Assembly (NCBI GenBank): GCA_020746995.1
Contig: JAGPXD010000001.1
Span: 2,666,001 to 2,730,000, forward strand
DNA: 64,000 nt
Source: Plectosphaerella cucumerina
Taxonomy: Eukaryota; Ascomycota; Sordariomycetes; Glomerellales; Plectosphaerellaceae
Reading direction: 5' to 3'
A program made the translations under genes and the position numbers. The notes below the pieces were generated by a model. That model did no database searches, had not been told where the DNA came from, and saw only the letters and a list, made by a program, of their open reading frames with translations. The stretch's first letter is position 1; each line of letters begins with the position of its first letter. This document shows positions 42,722 to 54,309 of the stretch, piece after piece.

Positions 42722-45700
42722 GTTGTCGGTTGAGCCTATCCTGCCAGCGGTGGCGCGAAGGGATGTTGCGAGTCTTTTGTCTGCATCTCACCCTCGACGG
42801 GCAGAGGACGCAGTGATAAGGCTGACGATGAGTCCTCGGTCGGTCGTGGGACGCATCATCCTCGGGCTATCCGCGGAGAAAGCGCACTCGGCCGATAGAC
42901 AGTATTGTCGCAGTCAGCCCGCCGCAGCTCTCACTGTGTGTCCCATGATCCATTGGTGATGATGTAAGTATTTGCAGATGCACACGGGATGGCATTGGCT
43001 GGTCATCTGAGGGCGGGTTGGCACTTGTCACAGAGGAACAGACGCATCTGTGCTCGTCGGTGGGATGGTGCAGTGCAGGATAATTGCGCAGCTGCTGCGG
43101 GGTACCCAGCTGCCGAGGAAATGGCCGTCTTATTGAGTGTATGCCAAGAAGTAAACAGTCAGTCAGTCTGTATGACAGTAGACTGGCTGGCTGGATACCG
43201 GGCTCTTCGACCATCGGCATCAGCAATCCCGCAGGGCCGATCCATGCGACCCGGAAGTCGGTCCCTGGAAGACTCGGCCGGCAATACGGCGGCGGATATT
43301 GAACGGCGGGTGGGGAAGAAAAGCCTTGAATTTCATCTTGCGGAAAGGAGCCCGCCCACTCAGTACCACTCAGTCTGGGTCCCGCCTTTGCCCGAGCCCG
43401 ATGTCATGAGATGAGTAACGACAAAAGTACTCGCTGATCAGGGCAAAGTACCTTTCCAAAAAGGGCGTCTGTCATCCTCTCCCGATTTGCTCTTGTGTTT
43501 GCTACGGTGAGTGTGTGTGCCTGGCGCTATGGGACCATAGGGCGGGCGGCTTGACAAAGGACCCAGGGGCGGTGAGATGGCGCCGTCTGCCATGGGAGGC
43601 GGCGGTCTTCCTGACTTCAAGAGTCAGGACATTGACCTGCAGGCGACGGCTTGTATCACTTTGGCCACGGCCGGCAGCGGAGGATGGCAAAACTGGGGAG
43701 GAAAAGACGAGTGAATCGCCGAGAGATGGCCGGGGCGGCCCATCAGAGGCCCCCGGGAGCGCCGAAGTTTCGATGCTGCAACCACCGGCACCTTTTCCGT
43801 CTTGTTGCACGTTGGACGCAGCTTCGGCGCCTCGCTGCTTGTACAGAAAACCGACGACAGTTGCGTCTTCAGGGCGCAATATGCCGCCCGGAGGACCACG
43901 GGATGGCTGCTCGCCAATCGATGGGCCGGTCAAATGTCTCGGGGACTTACTCGTGCCTGCACGTCACGGGCACTGGCGATCCGTCGTGCAGACAGGGACT
44001 GATGTTGTGCCTGACTACTCGCAGTACCCGCCGATGGCCCGGGTGTTGTCGAGTCGAACCCCCCAAAGCCGGTTCTTGAGGCGGTAATTTTTTTTGCCCA
44101 GGGTGGACAACCCGGCGCTCGCTCCTTCGACTCGGAGGAACCCTGGACTGGACTTTCTGGGGCCGCCCCCCGGAGGACCGGAGTGGGCGAGAGGCAAGGC
44201 GGTGAAATTCGCGCAACTCACCAACTGATCGCCTCTGCCGGGCGTAAGGCCCATCCATTATCGAAACCTCGGGGGTCAGTCATGTCGTAATGGCTGGCCA
44301 CAGCCACCCGTAACCAGCCAAGCAGTCTGGATCGAAGCCGCGTCTGAAAAGGGAAGCCATCACCTCATCACGCCTCGGCCTCGCCCGTTCGGTGAAGCCA
44401 GTCGCAGAAGCCAAGCCGGTCTTCGATTTGTTCCCGGGCGTTCTCCGAGGAACTTGAAGGCAATCAGCTGGGAGCCAGGTGATGAAATGGTTCCCCACGC
44501 CCTACCCACGAAACATGAGCGACCTGTAGGTACGGCAGAGTACCGTGCTGACCAGACGGGGGGTCCGCACTCACGACCCCTGTTGGGTCGCCCGCACGAT
44601 GGGGCGCTGCCGGGTAGCCGACTAGCTGGACAAGCTTTTCGCCCAGGCGATGCTGCTCTTGGCCTAGCCGGCACGGCGCGGGCGGTGGTGGGTTGTTTTG
44701 TTTTGTTCAGAGCTCCAGTCTCACGACTCGCGAGCGAACGGGCGAGGCCGTGCGGGCTGCTAGGGGGTACTCAGCCAGACACAGAAGAGAGGCCGTGAAG
44801 GAAGTTTCAGTCTATCGTCCCCTGCTGGGAATGAGAGGCGTGTGATTGTGTCAGTCCCACGAGCGGTTGCCCGGGGCCCCGCCGATGGTCGATTGAAGCC
44901 GGCAGAGGTACATTCCCCCTGTAGTGCGTCGGGGGCGAAGAGGCAGGTACCTTCCCGTTGTTTGAGAAAGCATGGCGTCCAGTACAGGTGTGTACATGGC
45001 GCTACGGGCCATTTCAATTCGCGACTGCTGGGGACGGGAGTGCGCTGCCGCTGCTGCCCTGCACGATGGACGGCAGGGGGGACCACCAGCAGTGGAGGAC
45101 TCGGTGACTGGAGCAGGAGCAAGGACCGGACGGGAGCAGGACGGACGTGGACGGGAGCACCTTCCTCGGCCTGCCGACCGATAATACCTCGTAGTAATCA
45201 GACGGTACCTGCCCCCGGGGCCTTACCTCACTGCCCGCCGGTGCACCCAAATGTCCCTAGCCCGGTCGGCCGTTTTCGACGGGCTCAAATCCTCATCTTT
45301 TCCCTCTTGTCCGCCCTCCTTCTCCCCTCCTCCTCTCTTTTCCCTCCTCCCTTCCCCCCCAACGCACTCGACGTCGTCAACAAAGACCCAATTGACCTGC
45401 CCTCCTCCCTCGCGCGCCTCCCACCCACGTCAATCCCGACTTCTTCATCGCGTGTTGTTCACCCTCCCCCCACACACTGTTGGTCTTCCCTCTCTCTCTC
45501 CCTACAGGTACCGTGCTGCGGTCGTGTCTTGGCCACAAGGCGACGCCGCGCATAATCCCTGCGTTGATTGTTGCTTGGCCTGCTAACGCGCCCCTCCCAG
45601 CTCGCCAGATCCCCAGTCTTTGACGACCAAACTTCAATCTACAGGTTGGTCGCCCTCTCAATTCCTCCCCGGACGCGCGACTTGCACATCTGTACGACCT

Positions 45701-46003
45701 CCTCGGACAGCTCCTAGTCCTGGCTGGACCTGGCTTTGTGTGTGCTGCACCTGGTCTGCCAAGCCAGGCGCAGTGAGCAGACCAGAGCCCAGACCGGTCG
45801 AGCCTAGAGCCGTCTGGCTGGCTGCAGAGAAGCAGCCCAGAATGCGCGCAAACTGCAGCATCGAAGCGCAGCGAAGTCTGCAGCTCCAGACTGGCGAAGA
45901 GGTTGCCCTACAAAAGCCCGGCCGAGTGGCCGCGCTGCATCCCGACATCCACACGACACAAAATTCTCTTCCTTCCACCCGCTAACGTCAATCTCCTTCA
46001 GCC
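42722..46003. other. long intergenic region and extended leader of the small membrane-protein gene
   Basis: No supportable gene in 3.3 kb. Open frames overlap on both strands and lack domains. From about 45290 to 45500 the plus strand is a long pyrimidine-rich tract (TCTCCCCTCC-type), as in promoters and 5' UTRs of strongly expressed fungal genes. The gene at 46004 may therefore have a long, possibly intron-containing leader. Confidence 0.45.
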
Positions 46004-46201
46004 ATGTCTTCCCAGGCCCTTACCACCTCCACCATGGAGCTCGTCAAGCGCTCCAGCTGGCCCGCCCGCGAGTCCGGTGTCATGGTCGTCCTGTGCATCG
46101 CTGGCATTGTCATCATCGGTCTCCTCGGCCTGTTCATCTACCGCTTCATCGCCCGCAGGCGCGCCGCCAGCGAGGCCAAGCGCCTGGCCTCGCAGGTCTA
46201 A
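46004..46201 (+). CDS. small single-pass membrane protein (65 aa)
   Basis: A 65-codon frame starts in good context (CAGCCATGTC). After a short polar N-terminus (MSSQALTTSTMELVKRSSWPA) comes one strongly hydrophobic helix at about 26-47 (VMVVLCIAGIVIIGLLGLFIYR), then a basic, Ala-rich tail (RRRAASEAKRLASQV). The positive-inside rule suggests the C-terminus faces the cytosol. Third codon positions are almost all C or G. Small proteins with a LVKR...ES/EAGV...single-helix layout are, from general familiarity, widespread in related fungi, but their function is unknown. It may be a subunit or regulator of a membrane complex; that is speculation. Confidence 0.75.
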   Translation: MSSQALTTSTMELVKRSSWPARESGVMVVLCIAGIVIIGLLGLFIYRFIARRRAASEAKRLASQV

Positions 46202-46927
46202 ACTCGGAAACAATCGATAATTGTCGGGGTTCGGCGAGGGTTGAGGCCATCTCGGGCCACGCACCGGACGTTGCCGGTGGTGGGCCCCATCCGAACGGGA
46301 GGGCGGGGCGACTCATGGCCGAGGCAGGGAACACCTCTCAGTAATCGGCGGGCTTGGACTCGAGCGGGCGCGGGCATCACCGCGCCTGTTAACACTGGGC
46401 CAGCTGCGCCACTCATGAATCACGACACGGCAGCATGCACACGGTCGTGACCTGGGCTACCCCGACTCGGCTCCCTCATGAGTGCCCTCCTCGAGATGGA
46501 TTGGCGGCGGCGGCGTTGGGAAGTTGATGCCGCGCGCATGACATGAGCCGGCGATTCAATGGTGTCGGCCATGGCGATCAGAACATGTACAAAGCAAAGC
46601 AAAGCAACCTGAGAGCATAATCTTCCGTCTGGCGTCTCATTTGCACCGCCCCGGCGGTCTCTTGAGCTTTGCCATGGCCGAGGGGCGCCAGGCGCACTTT
46701 TTTCCATTTATAATGCTACGATACCATTCTTTTGATCCATTGAAGCACAGGGCCACTCTAGTGCAGTACCGAACCGGTCATGTTTGAAGACAGAGGAAGA
46801 GAGAAACCAGTGATGCCAGAACGCCTCGGGCCTCTAGAACCGTCGAGGCCCGCCCAAACACACACACCAACGCCTCGCCTCGCAAAGGGAATATCCGTAC
46901 ACTATCCGTCGACTGCTGTAGTCGATC
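46202..46927. other. intergenic region between convergent small genes
   Basis: This is the 3' flank of two small membrane-protein genes. An AAAGC triplet (AAAGCAAAGCAAAGC) lies near 46591-46605. I see no supportable gene. Confidence 0.5.
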
Positions 46928-47425
46928 TCACAAATAATCTTCCGCAATGAGCAGCGGCAGCCCAACGTAGAGGAACAACATGGCCACCACGGCCGGCACC
47001 ACAGCAGGCGTCTCCCTTACAAACGCGACCGTGAACGCAACCGGTCGCAGCACGAGCACCATGACCAGCTCCACGGGCAACAGTAGCACCCAGAAAAACC
47101 AGCCGCGCCATCCCTCGGCCCGTCCGCTGCCACCGCTGCTGCTGCTACTGCTCGTCGGCCTCCTCGAAGCCAGCTGCGCCTCGAGCTGGGCGTCGACCTG
47201 TCTCGGGTCAAAGAGGCTCGCTGCCTCTGCGGCGGCGGTCGCGGCGGGCGTGACGGAGGAGATGGAGCGGGAGCGACCTGCCGAAGGGGACGGCGGGATC
47301 TCGCTCGTGCGGCCCTTTGCGCGGTTGTACGCTGGGAGATGGGGATTAGCTGTGTACGGGGACGATGGGAGCAATTGCGTCATGTGTAGCAGGGGTGTAG
47401 ACTGCGGACGGGGGGACTCACGCAT
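46928..47425 (-). CDS. small membrane protein with optional 90-base intron
   Basis: The minus-strand frame from ATG at 47425 ends at 46928. Directly after ATGC is a perfect donor (GTGAGT), and a good acceptor (CATCTCCCAG) lies 90 bases on. Splicing would leave a four-base first exon and start the protein MPYNRAKGRTSEIPPSPS (135 residues). Because 90 is a multiple of three and has no in-frame stop, the unspliced form (165 residues) is also open. The shared part is Ser/Arg-rich, then LFDPRQVDAQLEAQLASRR, a Ser run, and two hydrophobic segments: about 26 residues starting WRGWFFWVLLLPVELVMVLVL, and a C-terminal one (AVVPAVVAMLFLYVGLPLLI) ending EDYL. I recognise no family. Real coding is likely, the exact 5' end less so. 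Confidence 0.62.
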   Translation of the reverse strand: MRESPRPQSTPLLHMTQLLPSSPYTANPHLPAYNRAKGRTSEIPPSPSAGRSRSISSVTPAATAAAEAASLFDPRQVDAQLEAQLASRRPTSSSSSSGGSGRAEGWRGWFFWVLLLPVELVMVLVLRPVAFTVAFVRETPAVVPAVVAMLFLYVGLPLLIAEDYL

Positions 47426-48304
47426 CGTGCCGGCTGTCGCTTTGTGTCCGGGACAGCTGCGATGGCAAGACGAAGCTCGCGATACGAAACCCCGGGAGAC
47501 GTGGGAGCTCGGGGTGTGAAAAGTGTCGAGAGGTTGAGCTTCAGCTTGTCGCTCGCGGTTCGCCGTCAGCCGCGACGGACGGCGTGTGATTCGCCAATCG
47601 GCGATGCAGCGGGGACTCTCGATGTGCAATGTCGTCGTCGCCGAGCTTTCTCGTCTTGGCCGTGGGGGGACGGTTCAACGGTGATACGCAGCTTCCCCCG
47701 GGAAAGTTTGTAGAGGGGAAGAAAAGTGTACGAAACACCGGGCTCGTGTCAACTTTTGATTCAAAGAAAACGCGGCTGAGATGGCGCCCGCGGCGGCAGC
47801 GGGGGAAAAAAAGAGGCTTGGGAGGCGAAGTACAGAAACACGAACGGGGGGGGGGGGAAACACCACGTCGCCAAGGCGATCGGGGGTCCATGGATTCCAT
47901 GGAAATGAAACCTTCCTTTGGAAGGCAAGACCCTGGGTAACCCCCGGCAGTTCATCTCGTCGGGGGAGGGCCAGGGTTTTCTTCCCTCTTTGGGCAGTGC
48001 TTTTGCACCTGGGTTGCTGAGACAAGGTACATCTACAAGTACCGAAGCCACCCGCCCGCCGCCGCCTTACTCGTGAGAGATTGGACGGCAGCAATGCTGC
48101 GCTGCTGCGCCTCCACGGCACATTGCAGGGCTTTCCACCTGCCCGCGCGCGACCCGTACAAGACAAGCGAGGAGATTGGTCAGTTTGAGAATAAGAATTA
48201 ATTGCCACGGATGCAGACCGATCGTCTTGATCGGCCAGGGTCCATTGATATCGGCCTTCGGTCTGTCTCTTCTCCATGTAACCAACCCCACGACCACGCC
48301 CACC
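47426..48304. other. intergenic region
   Basis: I see no supportable gene. A run of twelve G residues lies at 47846-47857, close to AAAAAAAGAGGC-type purine DNA. Confidence 0.5.
47846..47857. repeat. G12 homopolymer
   Basis: Twelve consecutive G residues lie on the plus strand in intergenic DNA. Such runs are prone to length errors and slippage. Confidence 0.85.
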
Positions 48305-51300
48305 TCACAGCCATGTCCTGCTCGTGCTCAGCCTCTTGTAGCTGCTCCTCTTCACCCCGCCCTCGCCCACGCCCTCGTAGTATCGTTCGCTCTGCGTCGT
48401 CTCAGACCGGTCCTGCGCGCCGCCCCGCGCCCCCGCGCTGCCGTCCTCGCTCGCGGGCTCGAAGAAGTAGTGGTTCGCGCTTCTCGAATAGCCGACTCGC
48501 CATGGCACCATCCAGGCCCTGCTCCCGGATACACCGCCGCAGCATCCGCCCAGCTGTGCGCTTGGCGGCGAGTTGACCGCCAGCGCGAACAGGTTCTGCG
48601 GGTCCGTGTAGTCCGTCACCATGCCGCTGCCCAGGAGCAAGTAAACGAGGCAGAAGACGTTGATGGCGAAGACGATGAACAGTACCACGTAGAAGACGTT
48701 CTGCCACGCAAAGGTGTGGCTTGACGTGTACTCCTGCGTGCGTATCGACGCGTTGAAAGCCTCGTGCATCCCGGGCGTCAGTTCTACCGCCGGATATGAC
48801 CACCAGTGCCGATACGGAGTACCCAGCGAAGCAATCGTCAGGGTTGATGAGGCCAGAACCGCGAGCGCCTCGGCCATGGTCGGCATCAGCGTCGGCATCG
48901 TTGGGCCTCCTAGCACCAGCTGCGTCAGGATGCGCGCGTTGGATGCCTTGTTGTTGTACGCGCCGCCGTTGAGGTCCATCGACAGGTGCCACTGCGTCGC
49001 CAGGTTTGCCCAGTCGGCGTCCGGTGCACCCCATGCCGTATCTGCTGGGTGCGACCGTCGGTAGCTGTCCGGGTCGTTCTCGTCCTCGCAGTGCGCCCGC
49101 AGATGTGCCCCCGATATGCCCGAGATGTTAAAGTGCGTCGAGCAATTGGGCGACAGCCATGACCGAAGCTCGCAGAGGGTGTAGTCTGGGATCGCTGCCG
49201 ACTTCATCAGCATGTAGAGGGCGTCGCGCCGAGGCTGCTTCCACTCGGCGTGGGGACTGTAGTGTGACGAGTTGGTCAAAATATTGAAGTCGGCCGGGTA
49301 CAGCTGGAACACCGGCGGTCGACGCTGGTGCTCTGGGCCCCAGCGGAATATGTCGTCAACCACCGTCCGGTTCAGGTACTCGTCCTTGCCCATGGCTGGC
49401 ACCTCCTCGTGCCAGTTCACGTGGCCAATGGTCTGGCCTGCGACGGTTGTATTCGTCACGTTTGCGTTTTCCCAGGCCGTGTAGACAAGCGGCTCGAGCT
49501 CGTCTTCAGACATGTTGACGCAAAGGACGTTGACAGCCGGCGATACCACACCGGCCTTGATAGCATACTCGCCCACGTCTGCCAGGTCATCGGGCTGCAG
49601 AATACCGTTGACGGGGTCTGTCGCGGCATCGTATACACCTTGGCCCAAAGCGTTAGCGTATGGCAAACCCAAATCTCAGGTACAAGACAGGACCTACCAG
49701 GATGAGGCATCGCGAGCGTGACATTATTGATGACCCGCTCGTACTCTTCATGCAGACGGGTGACGTTGGAGTGCTCCGTCTCGATCCATGCCGACGTCAT
49801 AGTTGTATTGTCGTAGAGGAGAGATGTGCCAACCGGCCGCTTGCTGAGCTCCGTCTCCATGCTTGTGCCGTTGGTCTTGATATCATCCCACGTATTGAGA
49901 AATGAGAGGAGGTTGCGGTACGCTGTTCGAGCCGGTCAGCCTAGGATGTCGGCCGGGAGATAGGAAGGGACTCACATTGGCCAGAGTACTGGACGTTCAG
50001 ACAGGCACCACCAGCCTCAGCTGGATCCATATCTCGAAGAGGAGTGGTGCAGCTCTTGGACACAGCCAGAGGGTTCGCATACGTGAACTTGATGCGACCC
50101 TCCAGGACCGTCTTCTCCCAGTCACCAAATTTGATTTTCGGAGTAACCATAGCGTCTGACGCCGTCGTGTAGAAAGTCGCGGCCACGGTGGCGATCAGGG
50201 ATATGACACCGAGGAATGTCAGTCCAGCGTACGGAATTGTCTTCCAATGCGTGATCAACGAGCCAGGTTGCTGTCACTTGGTCAGGTACAACGTAGCCCC
50301 TGAGGACGGCCTACTCACGATAACCCAATTTCGCATAGTCATTTCCGCCAAAGTCATACCCTGCGCCTTTTTGACAAAAGATCTCCTCGTGAGGACCTGG
50401 CCGAGGAAGGTGATAAAAACAGTGACGAAGGACATTTCGATCGTTTTGGCGAAGAGGGTGCACACGACCGAGGCCGTGGCCGGGTTGATAGCGCCACTCG
50501 TCGAGATGGAGCGGCCCCAACGCGGCTGAACGACTGCAACAATGAACCACATGCAGCTAAGGGCGGTCGAGTAGAGCGACATCGCCATAACCGACACAGA
50601 TAGCCAGCTCACTCGATTGGCGTGCACGTCTCGGTGCGCATCGCAGTAATGCGGCGCCTGTGTATACCGGGCATGCAGAGGCTTGTCGTCGTCGTCATCT
50701 TCATCGCCATGCGGACCAGGAGCCCGCCCGCCGTTAACCCTATCAAGGTTCTCCATGCGGACCTGATCGTAGGAGCCCGGGCCCGCGCTGGGATGGGTGT
50801 GGTCGTGGCTGTAGTGAGGCATCTCGCCGGGGCGAAAGTGGCCAGCATTGTGGCGTGGGGCCTGCTCCGGCGGCGAGAAGAGCCAGGCGCCCCTGAACCA
50901 TTCCTTCAGCGAGGGCTGCGGGCTCCTGGTCGCGGCCGGGCTCCTGGGCTTTCTTTTGAAGAAGCTGCCGAACAGACCTGCCTTCTGCGGTGGAGGTGGC
51001 AGCGGCCCGGTTGTCATGGCCCGGGGCAAGGCCGCAGCCGGGTCCGGGGACTGCGGCCCGATGTTTGGCGTGTCCATGAGGCCGTGGAAGGAGCGCGGGG
51101 TGTCGGGTGACGGCGAGGACATCTTGGAGCCGACAGGGACTCTCGGGATAGACCATCGCTTATTCCTGCCATTGCCGCCAGCGCCATCGTGCGGCGAAAA
51201 GTAGTTGCTCTCGCTGAAGCTGGTGGATAGCGGGTCCTGGCTGAGAGGGCCGGGAGAGTACCGACCGTCGAGACTCGAGAGGTCGACGGCGCCGTCTGAG

Positions 51301-51494
51301 GGCACGCGGTGATAGGCTTCACGACGGAAGAAGGACTGGGCCGGAGCTCGCGCCGAGGGAGGCGGCGACCAGGATGCTGAAGATGAGAAAGACGTGTTCA
51401 GGGGAACGGCGCTCTCGTCAATCTCGGGGACAGGGTGTAGGCCCTTGTCGGAGGATGAGTTGAGACCGGAGGGATTGGAGCTGGGGTCGGCCAT
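48305..51494 (-). CDS. large fungal multi-pass membrane protein of unknown function (1009 aa)
   Basis: Four exons on the minus strand (50319-51494, 49976-50270, 49698-49922, 48305-49638) give 1009 residues; introns are 48, 53 and 59 bases with consensus donors and CTGAC or CTAAC branch sites. Residues 1-290 are disordered, rich in Ser and Pro, with a KKRK-like basic patch and an Asp-rich cluster. Membrane segments follow near 300-325, 335-375 and 400-420, then a long, probably extracellular region with at least ten Asn-X-Ser/Thr sites (NGT, NTT, NVT, NST and others) and several cysteines. One last strong helix (VFYVVLFIVFAINVFCLVYLLLG) precedes a cytosolic tail. This topology, with short helices around a glycosylated lumenal domain, is seen in many ascomycete proteins without known function. 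The gene model is well supported; function unknown. Confidence 0.85.
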
Positions 51495-52994
51495 ATCGGC
51501 GGCCGTTTTCGATGTGAGGTGTCCTGGCGGTCAAAGATGGCGCATCGTGGTGCTGGGGATGCTGCGACGCCTTGGTGAGGTCGCAGAGGACGAGAGGTTC
51601 GAATTGGGCGTTGGGGGGTTGTTGCGTTCGTCGTCGGGTTGAACTCGTCTCACGGCACTTCTCACCACCCGTTCCTGACCAAGCGAGCGACAGACTGGTT
51701 TGTGTAGAACGAAGGACAGAGACTACGGCAGTGAGTGAGGGGGGCCTGGGATTTGATTTCGACTTATTTTGAGATGGGGGCCAGTGTCATAAGCTGACAT
51801 GCATCGGTGGAGCGAGCGGCAGCGGGACGGGGGCTCAGGCTCAGGCTCTGTCGATGGACGTCCGGCGGACACACACCACTCCGGGGGGAGGTGGACAGTA
51901 GGGCTGTTGGCTGTTGGCAGTGTCCAGCTATTCCCCGATGGGGAGATGACGGGACAGGGATGTGCCTTGTAGGGCCAGCAGAGATAGAGAGAGCCTTGTC
52001 AACTTCACCGATGATGCTCGTTCCTGTCGCGTGCTTCTATGTCGATCAGGGCAGAGGTGGCGTACGTTGTGTAAGAAGGAGGAAGTCATCGGCGACTGTC
52101 GAAATCCTCTCGCGCGAAGGGGCGGGATGTGATGTGATGGGCGCGGGAACGGGACCTCGGTGCAATGTGACAACAAAGCTGAGGAAGACCCTGGACGTGC
52201 CCAGCCTCGCTGGGATCCCTGAACATCCCATCCCTCCCCTCCCCCTTCTCTGCCGTGGGGCGGGCGAGTTGGCAGCCCACCGACGCTTCTTTGGGGAGCT
52301 GTTCCAAGAATGGACGGATCTTTGGACACAGCTGCAGCAGGAGAGGGGAGCCCGGGGCCAGACCAGGCCAGGCTGGGCGGCCCCCAAATCTGCAATGCAT
52401 CGTTAGATTGGTTTCTCCCGCCAACGCCGAGAGGTGTCGGGCGCCGCGCCCCATGCTGTGTGCCATCGTATTGCCGACTCCTTATTCAGCAGCAGGCTGT
52501 AGGAAGCTGAGAGCAACATATGCCGTACTTGGGTGATGACGACGACTGCTCGAGGAGCCCGGTCGGATCCTGGCCTGCGTCAGCACTTGGTGTCCGACCC
52601 TGGTGGATGCACCCTGCACGATGTGAGGGCGGCGTGGGTTGATTTAAAGGTCCTGTTCTGACAAAGACGCCATCGTCACGAGGCGCAGCACGTTGCGCGC
52701 AGTCGGAGGATTCGCACCGTAGGACGATCTGCAAGGGAGTCGTAGGTGGTCATTGACAGAACGGCCATCGGGTCGGTCATTGCAAGAATTGATCTCTCTG
52801 CTTCGCAGGTCGAGTGCTGTCGAAGACGAAAGAAGGTTGGTGGTTTAGACAAGGTTTCCATTTGGAGCTGTCACATCGGGTACCTACTAGGCCGGGCAGG
52901 TACCCGGGTACCTCCGTACCCCCCACTAGAGCCGACATTCTGTCACCTCACCCAAACAACCCCGCCACCTCATCGGAGGCACTCGAATCACCCC
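51495..52994. other. divergent intergenic region
   Basis: This lies between the large membrane-protein gene (-) and the F-box gene (+). I see no supportable gene. Near 52878-52925 several GGTACC/GGTACCC-type words cluster just upstream of the F-box gene. Confidence 0.5.
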
Positions 52995-53843
52995 ATGGCG
53001 ACATCACCACCCACTCCGTATCGACTGGAAGACCACGGCTACCGAGTGTCGCAAAAACCAGATCATACCTTGGATACTGCTCAACTCCAAACACGCTGTC
53101 CTCTAGACAATGGACGACGCGTCGGAGAGCCAAAGCAGTCGGTGGGCAAGCTGGACCTCCTCCCTACCGAACTCATCACCGAAGTCCTCCTGTCGCTCGA
53201 TTTACCGTCCCTGACCACCTTTCGGCGAGTAAACCGCCGGTCCAGAGCCCTCGTCGACTCGCTCTACAAATACTCCATGATCTTCGACAGCTGTCCGGAC
53301 GTCCTGCGCGCCATCATCAGCACCGAAGCAAGACATTACGACTGCGCGACCCTATTCGAAACCCTTTCCACCACCAAGTGCGCCTGCTGCGGCGATCTGT
53401 TTGGGTCCTACCTCTATCTCATCACTTGCGAGCGTATCTGTTACCTTTGCTTCATCATGAAGTCCGACTACAGTCCAATCTGGGCTGCTTCGTGCTCCGC
53501 CGATTCACGAAAGGCAATGGCGCATTGCCCTCACCTTATCAGCTTGCCCGGACATCCCCCGACTTTTGGCAATGTCCAGAGACCCAGGGCCATGCTGCTG
53601 GACCGCCGATCTTTCAATGGCGAGACTCGGGCTCGCAACGGAACGCACCTGCTCGAGCCGACGCTCCGAGGTCCCCTAGAGTATACGTCCATCATTTCAG
53701 CGCCGTACATCGACTCAGCAAGCCGGTCGGCCGAATGGGGCTTCTATTGCACTCATTGCAAAGATAGCAGAGCACTTGCCACGAACTACAGGATCAAGTA
53801 CACCAGAGATGGCTTCATGAGCCACTTGGATCTACATGCGTAG
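52995..53843 (+). CDS. F-box protein with cysteine-rich segment
   Basis: This single-exon gene of 282 residues starts at ATG in CCCCATGGCG context; the open frame extends upstream, but that part is not protein-like. The F-box is at about 53-90 (LDLLPTELITEVLLSLDLPSL, then FRRVNRRSRALVDS). It is followed by a long helix and a Cys-rich region, TKCACCGDLF...LITCERICYLC (about 128-157), with CxxC pairs that may bind zinc. A further CxxC (YCTHC) lies near 253-257. Such proteins are substrate adaptors for SCF (Skp1-cullin-F-box) ubiquitin ligases, binding Skp1 through the F-box. The target cannot be told. This F-box plus zinc-ribbon type is an expanded, fast-evolving family in ascomycetes. Confidence 0.85.
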   Translation: MATSPPTPYRLEDHGYRVSQKPDHTLDTAQLQTRCPLDNGRRVGEPKQSVGKLDLLPTELITEVLLSLDLPSLTTFRRVNRRSRALVDSLYKYSMIFDSCPDVLRAIISTEARHYDCATLFETLSTTKCACCGDLFGSYLYLITCERICYLCFIMKSDYSPIWAASCSADSRKAMAHCPHLISLPGHPPTFGNVQRPRAMLLDRRSFNGETRARNGTHLLEPTLRGPLEYTSIISAPYIDSASRSAEWGFYCTHCKDSRALATNYRIKYTRDGFMSHLDLHA

Positions 53844-54309
53844 TGTGTCACGTGTGTACAACATGCAGGTTGTCCTGCCACAAGCACAAATCCACCCGCA
53901 ATTATTCTCGGCGGCGTACCTGGTCCCTTTTTCTTTCCTTGCCCCCTGCACATGTGCGCATGGGATCAAGGCCTACACTGAGACTGAAGTGTCTTTAACA
54001 ACAATCCGACACGGGCTTCACATTGCTGGAACTCTTGCTCCCTCCAGCAGCTACATGTGGAAATTCAGCCAGTACTGCATCGGTTGGACTCGCACTTTTG
54101 TTTATGTTGGTCGGTCGATCGCGGAAGCCCGCGGCGGTTGGTTCTCGTGGGAGCCTCGTCCCCGCATCGCCGAGCGCTTCAAGGCCCTTCAAGTCATGCC
54201 GCTCGCCAAATTCTCCCTGCCTGGCCATCATCCCCTCAGCAACAACGCAAACAGTATTGATGTCTTATTCAGTCTCACCCGTCAAGACTACCATGTCCGA
54301 CGAATAGCA
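53844..54309. other. intergenic / leader of the kinase-like gene
   Basis: This is the short spacer between two same-strand genes. The frame upstream of 54310 stays open to 53836, but its translation has no homology signal, so I treat it as a leader. Confidence 0.45.
54293..54307 (+). promoter_or_regulatory. four-codon upstream ORF
   Basis: ATG TCC GAC GAA TAG ends two bases before the main ATG at 54310. Termination so close to the main start may reduce or meter translation through reinitiation. Confidence 0.4.

Noticed and set aside
44040..44100. tRNA-like GGGTTCGACTC on the minus strand
   Set aside because: No A box, stems or acceptor pairing around it.
52746..52994. N-terminal extension of the F-box protein
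   Set aside because: The open frame continues upstream but the translation is not conserved-looking, and ATG at 52995 has a better context directly before the recognisable protein.
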